This document shows, one piece after another, positions 49,480-60,776 of a stretch of DNA of 64,000 nt. Location: NCBI GenBank assembly GCA_036873135.1, contig JAPTYO010000003.1:31562763-31626762 (forward strand). Reading direction: 5' to 3'. Under the pieces are notes generated by a model. That model saw nothing but the letters and a program-made list of their open reading frames with translations, did not search any database and was not told the DNA's origin. The position numbers and the translations under genes were made by a program. The stretch's first letter is position 1, and each line of letters opens with the position of its first letter. Source of the DNA: Clarkia xantiana subsp. parviflora (Eukaryota; Streptophyta; Magnoliopsida; Myrtales; Onagraceae).

Positions 49480-52276
49480 AGCGGAAAGAGATGGAAATGG
49501 TGGCGACTCATCAGAGTCGCCGTTTTATCGGTAAGAAATTCAAGATTGGAGTTATTTACAGTTCTACCCTCCTTGATTTCGGTTATTTTGTCGGGTGGCC
49601 AAGCTGTATTAAGCTTTGTTTCGGCATTTTTCGTTACGTGGCGCGCAGCTGTACGGACGGTTTTTTTTTTGTGTGTGTGTGTAGTTTTCAACTTTAGACC
49701 GGTATGATTTATTTATTTTGGCCAACTATGATTTTTAGTGTTGGTAATTAACTACAGTGTGGTGTATACTATATTGTATGATATTCCGGGCCTCTAACTA
49801 CGTGTCGTTCGAAAGTATTAAATATATTTGGTTTTGATTTGCCCAATAATCGAATAAGATCAGCTATTCCACTGTTTCTATCTCATATTGTGCTTCGGTA
49901 TTATGATTTTGACATATTTATTTGATGTATTTATTTTTTGGATTTTTTTAATAAATTTGTTGAAACTGGTGAACTATATAATGAAAATAATAAATCTTAG
50001 AACACATACCAAAATCATAACAATGAGGTAGGATATAAGATAAAAAAAGTGGAACATATGATTTGAATATCGATAATATCATCGTACCGATGCAGGTACA
50101 TGGCACAATTGAAATCATCAAAATCCATAAAACAAAAATGGCAAATAAAATCCATCAATATTCAGTTAAAAAAATTAAATTTGAATATATATATATATAT
50201 ATATTAATGATAATATATATATATATACATTTTTTTTAATTTATAAACTTTGAATAAATAAAATTTGGTTGATTTAATGAAATAATGACGTATGTTGATT
50301 GTAAAATTTAAATTAATTACGCAGACTGACTACAAATGTATACTATTATGTCATGTGACATCGTTGATTCCTAGCTCTAAAAGGTATTAAAAAAGTTAAT
50401 GTCAATAAGTATATTTCATAAAATAAAATAAAAATATAATGTAATATAATTTTGAATTCGTAATTAAAGAGTTATATTTTTCTTTTAGTATTTTGATTTA
50501 TGCATTTTGAAAAAAGTATATGTAAAAATCTTATGATGATATCTAATATAAAATATTTATACATTTTAAGCTGTAACAATTAATTAACAATAAGAGTATA
50601 TTATATTTTAATATAATATAATAATAATAATAAATTGCCAATAATAATTTAAAAGATAATTTTTCATATAAAATGCGAGTGAAAAATAATAAAACCGAAG
50701 TTTTAAAAATCTAACACTTTTAAGGAAAAATTTTAAAAAATTAAATGGACCTCGGCTTTTCTTCGTCCTAGCTTACAATAAAGCCAAACACCACCGATTT
50801 TTTAACTAGAAAAAAAAAAACACCACCGATTCGTTAAATGTTTGTCTGCGTCAGCTATAAGTATAATAATAATAATACTTTTTTTTTTGTAAAATTAATA
50901 TTATCTCAAAACACGGTTTTATATACCGCCTCCACATTTTTCGACGTATGGAAAAAATAAAAATAGTAAATTTAGATATTGTTACCTTATATATATGCGG
51001 CACCAAACCTATCGCACTAATACCATGTTTGGTTGCATATTGCCATATTGGAGTTTTTGGGTGAAGCACAAGTTTTCTACAATAATATAATAATTATGCA
51101 ATTAGGGGATGTAACTTGAATCTTTAAAAAAGTTAGTTAAAGCTACCGTCACGTTAATTCTTTGCGTTAATTATCTAATTATTAGCTTAATTAAGTTTGT
51201 ACATTTGAATAAATAGTTACTTGGAGTTTATTTTGGATAAATTGCTATTTTATGTCTGAGTATTTGGACAATTGATAGTATAAGTTTTGTTTTAGACATT
51301 TGCTAGCTCAGATTTCGTTGTTGACAGTTTACTTACTAGCTGTTATCTTCATTTGTGGATATATAATTTGTTAACTAAAATTTGTCAACGAGTGAAACAT
51401 AAGTTAATATATTGTCCATAAAGTACGACATGAGCTATAAATTGTCAAAAATAAAAATTTAGCTAATAATTTGTTCACCAAACTAAATCAGGGGTCTTTC
51501 TACTATGATTCACAAGCATTATACTCGCGACACTATTTTTAATATTTTTCTATTGCCCTAAAGGTGAACCCCTTAAGAAAAAAGATATTATTAATTAATA
51601 GTATGATACAAATATTCTATATAGTTAAAAAAAAATTATATTTTTTCATACTTTTAAAGTTTTACATATGTTACAATTAAGTTCACTCTAATAGTAAAAT
51701 AAATCAAAGTATGATACTTCACAAGCATGATAAAAAAAACTCGAATTGGAGCAACAAAATTGTATTAATTTTTTTTGTTCAATTTGTATAAGTGCTCAAA
51801 TGTGAGATAATAATCATAATATTATTATTTTTTACTGCTAAGCAAGGACAAGGTTATTAAGGGTTGAGAATGCCAATTATTTTCCATCAACTTTTAATGA
51901 TATGTAATTTTCACCTTAAAAGTTGTAATTGTCTTAATTTACTTTTCAAAGTCTTGTATTTTTCTTTTAATATTATTACATTCTTTTTTATCTCTAATTT
52001 AGTTTTTACCCTGAATAAAATTCATAATTTCGTCCTACCGATAAGGGGGAAGTAGGTGACTGAAAGTGATTTTAATTAATTATCTATTTAGTTAGTGCTT
52101 CTACCTACAACCACTTTATTTATAGATACCGGAATATTCACACACAGGACATGGAATTAATACAAGATCAGACTTCTCGAAGACATGGATAGACAACTCC
52201 CATTTGGTCGGTCAAATTTATTTATGATCCATTAAGGCTTAATCAATTTACTAACTATATAATTATAATTCTGTGT
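49480..52276. other. Gene-free AT-rich interval
   Basis: TA runs lie at about 50188-50226. Short frames at 49461-49697 and 51864-52055 are unrecognised. No RNA gene seen. Confidence 0.5.
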
Positions 52277-52285
52277 TATATTATT

Positions 52286-52809
52286 GGGAAAAGTATGTAA
52301 AACATACAACATGTTTGAAAAAGATGGTTTTGTGGACCAATATGTTTTAAAATGTACAATATGTTTGAAAAAGATGGTTTTATGGACCGATGTGTTTTAA
52401 AATGTACAAAAAGCTCACAAAAGATAGTAAAATGACATACCGTCCACTTGTTTTCAGTAGTCTCGTTAAGTAGACATGTGCGGATCACGTTTTAAAAATA
52501 ATAATATTAATAATTATTATTATTATTTACATCCACCCATTAATAATTATTGTAATGTATAAATTAATTTCTTTTTTTAATTATTATTATTATTATTTTC
52601 TAAAAACGTGGCCCTACGTGTCTACTTAACGGGACAATTGATAGCAAGTGAATGAAATGACATTTTACCATATTTTGTAAATATATTTTACTTTTTAAAA
52701 CATATTGGTCCATAAAACCATCTTTTTCAAACATGTTATACATTTTAAAACATATTGGTCTATAAAACCATCTTTTTCAAACATGTTGCATGTTTTACAT
52801 ACTTTTCCC
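52286..52809. mobile_element. Mutator-type MITE with perfect 9-bp target duplication
   Basis: The element begins GGGAAAAGTATGTAAAACAT and ends in the reverse complement of a near-identical stretch, with arms of roughly 200 bp. TATATTATT occurs directly on both sides (52277-52285 and 52810-52818). A GTTTGAAAAAGATGGTTTT block appears twice in each arm. A 9-bp duplication with long inverted arms is typical of Mutator-like elements. A degraded relative of one end lies near 59590-59690. Confidence 0.85.
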
Positions 52810-53059
52810 TATATTATTTACATTCTTTAAAGTTGATAAATAATCAATATTTAAGTACACATTAAGTAATATTAAATTTAAAATACAAATAAATAATATT
52901 TACTTTAAATTTTACTTAACTACATTACTTAAATATATGTTATTATTAAACTTCGTAACAATCACCGATAAACTATTAGCATATAAAAATAAATTTATTT
53001 GGAATTTAAAAATTAGTTATGTAATAATGTGGCAACATCGCGGATATATTAATCTAAAG

Positions 53060-53230
53060 GGTTAAATGGTCTTTTGATGTCATATGTTTAGCCAAATTTA
53101 ACTTTTGGTGTCATATGTTATTATTTTTAGACTTTTGTTGCTATATAATTACATTTTTAGACTATTGGTGCATCCGTGAGTTGACCGTTAACTACAACCA
53201 ATCCCACAACCAATCCCGATCGGCTTTTAA
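53060..53230. mobile_element. One-ended MITE fragment
   Basis: The sequence starts GGGTTAAATGGTCTTTTGAT and repeats TTTTGGTGTCATATG-like words, resembling the end of the element at 58235. I could not find a matching opposite end, so it is a truncated copy. Confidence 0.4.
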
Positions 53231-54109
53231 TTAAAAAAAAATATGGTATATGTATGTACTTATTCAGGGCGGTCTTTTAGTCATTTTATAAGTATATATA
53301 TATATATTTAAAAGTTTCATATAAACATAACAAATTATTTAAAAATCGGCTGGAATATCTTAATGGTGATTAGCTATACACATAATAGCGATTATTTCAG
53401 ACAAACATGCCCTATAGGTATAGAGAGAGAAATCATAACAACATCAGTCGGACAAAAACTTCGGTCCATCATGATTCATGACAAATTGACAATAATTTAG
53501 CTAATTATTTGACAGGAATTGAGCTAATTATTTTCCTTTGTTGTTCTTGTTCATCATCTTTTGTTTCTGAAGTTTTAAAAATTGTATATGCATGCGCGGT
53601 GAGCATGGAAGCGTCGTATGATTTCGCATGCAAAACACTGATTTATTAAATGCCCAAAGATAAATACTAGCTAGTCTGATTTGTTAGATAGATAGAGAAG
53701 AGTAGACTTTATACATAATACATAATAATTATTTTAAAAAATCACATAAAGAAAGTTAATTTTTTTTATAAAAAAAAACAAATAAAGAGAGAAGGATGAA
53801 ATTACTTCTCCTTTACGTGCTCCTAAATCTGTCCCATGTCTTCATTACATGTCTTTTTATTCTTACCTTAAAGTAAGTTTGATGATTTATTTATCAAGTG
53901 AGGCCACACATCCGTGATTGCGTGTATATCGCGCATTCATATTTGTAACTAGAGGGAACATCTAAGATGTTTGTCTAAAATCTTGAAATTGAAAATATAT
54001 ATACGACATAGAAGAAAATAATAAAGTAAAGACGATAATTGAGAGAAAATAGTGAAGTATGTTCTCGCAAGGAAGCAATGAATAAAGACAGTGGCATTTT
54101 TTGAAGAAA

Positions 54110-54287
54110 TTTTTTTGAAAAAAAACGCATGTGGTTCAATTTCTGTCTAAATTGAAAAAAAAATTGACCGAGGTAGCGATTTAATCTGAATTTCAAAGTT
54201 GAGGTAGCTAATTTTCAAAATCAAAAGTTGAAGTAGCGATTTGTAAACGGGTCAAAGTTCATGTAGCAATTTGGTTATTAACCCTAT
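54110..54287. mobile_element. Foldback MITE fragment, copy 5
   Basis: It ends AGCAATTTGGTTATTAACCC and repeats AGGTAGC and AAAGTTGA-type words, matching the right half of the family at 2570, 8448, 12553 and 31012. The left half is missing. Confidence 0.5.
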
Positions 54288-54299
54288 ATTTTATTGTGT

Positions 54300-56380
54300 A
54301 ATTCTACTCGAATTTGATTATTTGAAACTCTCACTTTGAAAAATAAAATATTTACTTCATGTTTAGTGTATAGTTTTCTTTATCTTATGTTATATAGTTA
54401 TTAATGTAACTTTTAGTACTTGGGTTTTACTCTTTTTTTTTTTTTAGTCTTTTTAAAATTTCTATTTGCCAAAAGAAAAGTAAGATTTGCAAATAATAAA
54501 CTCTATTTATTTGAACATATATATATTTGTCAAACTAATTATTGTTACAATATATAATATAATATAATTTAGTGATTCAGTAAATCATATCTTAATGAAT
54601 AAGTTAAAAATACAATATGCTGATTTTTACAAATAAAAAAATATTTATAGGCGACATTTTTCTTACCAGCTAATAATTTGGATCTAGTGAAGTTTAGAGG
54701 TAGATCTTATAGAAACCGTTCTACGAAAAAAATAGTATTTGTCGAAATTATTTAAATCGAGTGAAGTTCATTAGTATGTATGTAATGTATGAAATGAAAT
54801 ATAGTTGGGGGTTGAGTGAAGTAAGTGGGATTAATGATTGTTGATGTGATACCGAGTATGACCCACTCCACTAGACGGCGCATTTAATATTATATCATTT
54901 CTAATACATTTTTCATATATAATAATAATAATAATTAATAAAATGAGAAAAACTACTTTTGCCCAAACAAGAATTCATGCGATAATTTACCATAAAAGAA
55001 TTGATTCGACAAAACTTGCCGATTAATTCACATATGATAAGTAATCTACTATATTGTCTTTAACTATATGTATATATAGGCCAAAACTATATTAGGGTTT
55101 AGTATATAAGTTCAGTTCAGAGTGTAGGTTATATTGCGATTTTATGTCTCATTTTTTTTTTAAAATATTCGATGATTAAAGTGTTATATTTGTTGATTTT
55201 CAGTTTTTTCTCTTGAATAATACAAGTTTTCTACACATTAAATATGTCTGAATTATGAGAAAAAAATATGAGACACTTCGAAAAAAATGGAAACAAACAT
55301 ATTTATTTTTGCTTAAAAAAGTCAATTTTAGTGTCAAAATCAAACTAAAAAAGTGAAAAGCAACAAATTCGTTACTTTGGATATCAAATGTAAAAAAGAA
55401 AAAAAAAAAAAAAAACTAAAATATTAAATCGCAATCTACTTAAGCATGCGTGGTACTAAACTAATTGTATTATTAGTTAGACAAGTGTATATTGTATAAA
55501 GAGGGTGGGCGTAGATGCATTGTTAATTAATGAACAAATCTATGTATTTAATTAACGTTGTACTTAACATATTTGAATCCCGTAAAAAAAATTAGACATT
55601 AAATTTAATTGGTGAATCAAAGTCCCTTGATGTTTTTCCTGATTTATAAAAAAACCTAAGTCAATTACGTACATTATGATTAATTCTTCATCATGAGAAA
55701 CAATAAAGACGGTGCGTTATTGAAGAAAGAGAAATGAAGTCCACATTGATAATGATGATGATGGTAATGAATGTGGAAAAGCCAGGCGGCAATCGATGGA
55801 GTTGGACGAGAAACGGCCACAGCACGCGGCGGCGCGGGGCCGGGGAGGTGGCTGAGGGTAGGGACTGTATATTACATTGTAGCTATGGTTAATTACAAAT
55901 TTCACCATTCACAATTATCTAGCCCTAACTTTTTTTCTGACAATTTAGAATCACTAATTGGTTACATTTTTCATCTATCTTTTTTATGGAAATGCACACG
56001 TGTGAATAAAAATGAGGTAATTTGTTAACTTATATACTTACAGTGAGCAAGGCTGATCAAAGAGAATTTGAACCCCAAAAGCCACATTTTAATCTGGGAC
56101 ATTTTATTAGAAGTATATTTTCTTATTTGATAATTAAACGTGATTTTTTTATTAATTTTTTTTAGCTTTCATTTCTATTATTTTACGTAATTATGAACTT
56201 AATTATATAAGACATTCAGCCCTAGACAAAAAATATAAAAGGTCATTACGACATATGAAGCCTCTTAAAATCCGGAGCCTAAAGTCTTTATTTTAGTGGC
56301 ATTACCCTAAGATCAGTCATGACAGTGAGCATCTAGCTAATTTATGGTTTCAGTGGGTAATTGCTAGCTGATGTATGTTT
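54300..56380. other. Gene-free AT-rich interval with a GC-rich islet
   Basis: No gene is supported with confidence. At 55734-55892 a GC-rich patch contains a 52-codon plus-strand frame (MKSTLIMMMMVMN...) with a hydrophobic start and an Arg/Gly-rich body. It resembles no family I know; the opposite strand is open too. It is listed as a finding. Confidence 0.45.
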
Positions 56381-56384
56381 GAGT

Positions 56385-56711
56385 GTAACAATTACGCATA
56401 GACAAATGTATCAAGGAACGAAGGGGTAGTTAGTATAAGGGAATAAGAGATATTATAGATAAATATATCTTATTATATTTAGATGAATATATCTAGATTA
56501 TGAATAGATATATTCTTAGTATATTATCAGATTATGTTTCTTATTATATTGCTATAGATATAGTCTTGTATCTATATATATAGGTACATGTACTCCACCC
56601 TAAATAAGATCAATAATACAAATCTCATTCTTCTATATGGTATCAGAGCCTTTCTAACTCCAACGAGTACAACTTATAAGATCAATAATACAATTCTCCT
56701 TCTTCTATAGT
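56385..56711 (+). mobile_element. Ty1/copia LTR remnant with primer-binding site
   Basis: An AT-rich LTR-like stretch ends in ATCAATAATACAAATCTCAT...TTCTATA and is followed at once by TGGTATCAGAGCC (56639-56651), the initiator-tRNA-Met primer-binding site used by plant copia elements. After about 25 further bases the same LTR end (ATAAGATCAATAATACAA) recurs at 56677-56709. The element has therefore lost its whole internal region. The 5' boundary is approximate. Confidence 0.65.
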
Positions 56712-57214
56712 TAGGCCTTTAACTTTTTTGATATGTAATTTTAACTTACCTTTTATAATTATTATCAAACTAACCTTTTAAAATTTTATATTTACCCTGT
56801 CATATTTTTATTTATAGACTAGTTGTTTGTCCAATAACAGAATTTCTAACTTTATCCAGCGGGTATGTGTCCATCAAAATTTATTTACGCAGAAATAGCA
56901 AATTATTTGGGAGAAAAACTTAAATATTTGGGATTATTCACCCTAACAACTAGCTATGTAGATAAGGGACATTCATAGAGATGAGTGATGATTGAAAGAG
57001 AGTACATTCATGTCTAATTAATTGAATGATAGCTATCATCGCCACGCTTCGATCATGCATCTCTGATCTCCCTCCCCGGACATTATTTGCTTTACCTCTC
57101 TCTCTCTGACTCTACTACGTTGAATAGTCCCTTAATTTCACATTGTATAATGTAGCTAGTAGAGTTTTTGAACGGGCACTTGACATTTTCATTCATTCCA
57201 CTCAGTTCACACAC

Positions 57215-57760
57215 CAAACTCTAACTTTAACATATTGTCCAATCTAAACGCTGTCTGAATTTTCACAAATGTTAAAATTTGGTGTCTGGCGCTAAAATAG
57301 TGTCACAGGTTTCAGTTTTCTTGAAATTTGGTGTCTCGGTGTGATTATTTTAAAAAAGTCAATCCCGACCAACCGACTGTCAAATTCGACCTCCCATGCA
57401 CGCTCCCTTCTCGCCGCCTTACCGGAACCGTCACCTAAGAAGCTGGTCACATATGCGCAAATAAATCATGCTCCGTTGTCGCTGTAAATTGCTCTACACC
57501 ACTCAGTTGGACACTTTTTTTTTTTTGGATGTTCAAGTTTTTGGGAAATTTGGCGACTTTGTGAAAAGTAAAGGGTGGTGGATTATGAGTGGGTGAGTGG
57601 ATTGATGAAAATGATTGAAGGGGGGGGGGGGGGGGGGGAATACGCACGCATACATCAAATTTCAACAAAAATGAAACCTGGAACGGTCTATTTTAATATT
57701 TCAAATTTCAGACACTAAATTTCATTATTGACAAAACTTCAGACAGTTTATAGATTCTTA
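57215..57760. mobile_element. Foldback element with poly-G interior
   Basis: The left arm (AAACGCTGTCTGAATTTT... AAATTTGGTGTCTGG) and the right arm (AATTTCAGACACTAAATTTC... AAACTTCAGACAGTTT) are inverted relatives. A related half lies at 32450-32600. The interior holds a 19-base G run at 57620-57638. Confidence 0.55.
57620..57638 (+). repeat. G19 homopolymer
   Basis: An uninterrupted run of 19 G. Such a run could fold as a G-quadruplex, and it is prone to assembly or sequencing length error. Confidence 0.9.
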
Positions 57761-58186
57761 ATTTTTTCTTTTTCAAATCAAACCGGATTGTACTGTTTTT
57801 TAATCAAACTCTCTATCACATTAATGCCTAATCTGAACATATTTAATAGATGAAGTCAACAATGTGGAAATACAAACTCAAATCTGCCAATCAATGCAAA
57901 ATCGAGTTCTCTGATTATAATATAAGTAGAATTTCATTTTTAAAACTAATTGGTGATTAAAAAAAAAAAATATAACCATATAGCATCATATATATATATA
58001 TATATATAATGCTCATTTTCATCCCATACATCATTTGGTATGGGACAAACTCACCACTCACGGTGGAGACTGGAGATGACATACAATTTCAACAGAATTT
58101 GGCCCTATTGGGTCAATCATCAAGATATGCGTACACACCATAATATTTCCTTATGTAGAACTATGAACTACATCTACATGTACGGC

Positions 58187-58930
58187 TAAAATGAGCACAG
58201 CCTTATAATATTAGTTGGTATACAAAAAATTTAAGGGTTAACGGGTCTTTTGGTCCATGATGTTTAACAATTTTTGGGTTTTGGTCCATGATGTTTGACA
58301 ACTTTTGGGTTTTGGTCCATGATATTTTTTTTTTACCTAGTTTTGGTACCATATGTTTGCAGATTTTTTCTAATTTTGGTCTAACCGTTACATTCCGTCC
58401 ATTTTTTGATATGTTCAAGTCACGTGATCCATTCTAAACTTTAAATTTAGTCCCTCTAATACTTTCTTAACCTTTTTTTTGTTCAATTTAGTCCCGAAGT
58501 TTCAAAATTGACCCCAATTGGACAATAGGTCCATTTGAAATTTTGAAACTTCAGAACTAAATTGAACAAAAAAAAAGGTTAGGAACGTATTAGAGGGACT
58601 AAATTGAACAAAATTGAAAGTTTAGGGTGGATCACATGACTTGTACATGTAAAAAAATGGACGGAATGTAACGGTCAGACCAAAACTAAAAAAAATCTGC
58701 AAACATATGGTACCAAAACTAGGAAAAAAAACATCATGGACCAAAACCAAAATGGTCAAACATCATAGACCAAAAGACCTATTAACCCAAATTTTAATGG
58801 CTAAGAAAGAAAAAACTTCGGCATATTTGGTTTATTGGGGTCCAATAAACCAAATATGCCGAAGTTTTTTCTTTTTTGGCCATTAATTCTTTTGTATACC
58901 AACTAATATTATAAGGCCGCGCTCATTTTA
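58187..58930. mobile_element. Palindromic foldback element, split by a second MITE
   Basis: Its outer arms carry TAAAATGAGC.C.GCCTTA and the inverse (58187-58225 and about 58883-58930). Its centre is a perfect 30-bp inverted repeat (58809-58838 and 58842-58871) with a 3-base loop. With the insertion at 58235-58788 removed, the left and right arms are continuous mirror images of roughly 85-90 bp. Confidence 0.8.
58235..58788. mobile_element. Mutator-type MITE inserted in the foldback element
   Basis: It begins GGGTTAACGGGTCTTTTGGT and ends with the inverse (AAAGACCTATTAACCC), and the two arms are near-complementary over about 270 bp around a CCAATTGG centre. Flanking 9-mers AAAATTTAA (58226-58234) and AAATTTTAA (58789-58797) agree at 8 of 9 positions, as a Mutator-type target duplication would. 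Confidence 0.85.
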
Positions 58931-60770
58931 TCCTACCTCGCTTATTCATGCTTTTGTGCGCGTATTAACTAATATGTATATATTGCATTGAATAACATGC
59001 AAAAGGTTTAAAGCAAAAAAGAGTTTTCTTCCGGCATCGTGGAGATAGAAAGGTGAGATATATATTATATATATATAGCTTCACATGATATAGAATATGA
59101 GGTTATTAGGACAGACGTTGTAGGGGTCATAAGTGGTCCAATTTTTTCTTTTAATTTTTTTATTATTATTATTATATTATTGTTGGGTTTTTGATTGATC
59201 CAAGAAATACCCAATATAGAGAACCCTATCCATCCACACTAGCTGTATAGATAGATATTTCACATAACATGGTAGTTGGGTACTTTACTTGGGTTAATAT
59301 TAATATAGCGCATACATTTTAAAATGGAATATCGTAATATTATTATTATGATATAATAATAATAAACTAAAAATACAGTAGGACGTCCAACTATATATAG
59401 AAGTCATTCATTTAGTTCAAAAACATTCATTTACAATTAATCATCAAAAGTATTCATTTACAATAAAACCTTACGGATACAACAAAATTACAAGACCAAG
59501 ACGTTATTATATTCGGAACCCGTTTGTAAGAACTTATCTTAGATTTGTCATAATATTTGAAATTGTCTGATTAGAGAGGAATTCTAAATATGTAAAACAT
59601 ACAATATATTTAAAAAATATAATTTTTGGTACTACTATATTTTAAAATATACAATATTTTTCGAAATAATGGTAATAAAGTTCTTCATTCAATCATATGT
59701 TCGTTAAAATACATTTTATTTTTAAGAAATTAATCTCATAATTTTCTAAATATAAAAATTAAGACTTAATAACTTAAATTAATGACCGGCCAAAAAAAAA
59801 CTTAAAGGTTTAATTGTATCCTAAATCGATTAGGACCTGTTAAACCATTTTCCAAAGTTGCTCGACTTCATTTATATCATTTAGAAGTATATACACCTTT
59901 TGACATTATTTTATAGAACTCTCTAAACCTTTACTTATTATTATATATTGATCCTTGACTTTATTTTATCCACAATCGCATCCTCATTCTTAATTTCCCG
60001 TTATGTATACATCTCTAATAGTACCTATATATCTGGAAAAGAATGAAATCATCGTACCCTTGTCGAGGGAGGGCCATTTTAGCTGTCAGGCTCGGTGTCT
60101 CACACACAGGGCCCAGTCAACGAAAGTCAACGAGACCGTTGTGAATATAAATGATGACGACGATACAAAAAAGGCTGGCGATTCGAAACCCATTTAAGCT
60201 CATGATGGTTTTCAGTCATTAAATTATTAAATAACGAATTAATATTGCTTTTATGGCAAATTTTTAATTTTAATATATTGCTTTTGTGGATAATTGTACT
60301 AGAGGACAGCGTGCAGCATGTGAAATCATCAATCATGTTTTTTCTTTACCCACGAGATTAATTAACTCTAATCATCATCCTAATTACACTATATACCCGA
60401 TTTAAGGTTACAGCTAACATCAATATATGCTACAATTGATTAGACACAGTTGATTAGAGGTTTCATTACAAATTTGCTAGCGGAAATTTGCATAGTCGGA
60501 TAAATTGTTAAATATTATCTAGCTCGGTTTTAGTTTCTCTATTTATTTTGGACGGAAAGCTGATATATGTATTCTCTTATATCTTTTAATTATTATTCGC
60601 TCGAAGAAATCATGTTCATCAATTACTGATTATAAGCATAAAACATATATATGTAATCTTCAACTTTTTATGATGTGCAATTTTTACGTTGAAATTTTTT
60701 GTAATTATTATCAATTACGCCTTTTAAAATTTTAAATTTGTCTCTATGTACTTTTTTATACTAATTCGTC
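58931..60770. other. Gene-free AT-rich interval
   Basis: A degraded end of the 52286-type MITE lies at about 59590-59690. The 64-codon frame at 60003-60197 is unrecognised. A GC-richer patch at 60050-60180 has no clear feature. Confidence 0.5.
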
Positions 60771-60776
60771 ATAAAA

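Noticed and set aside
60003..60197. 64-codon plus-strand frame
   Set aside because: No family resemblance, no promoter and no coding-like context.
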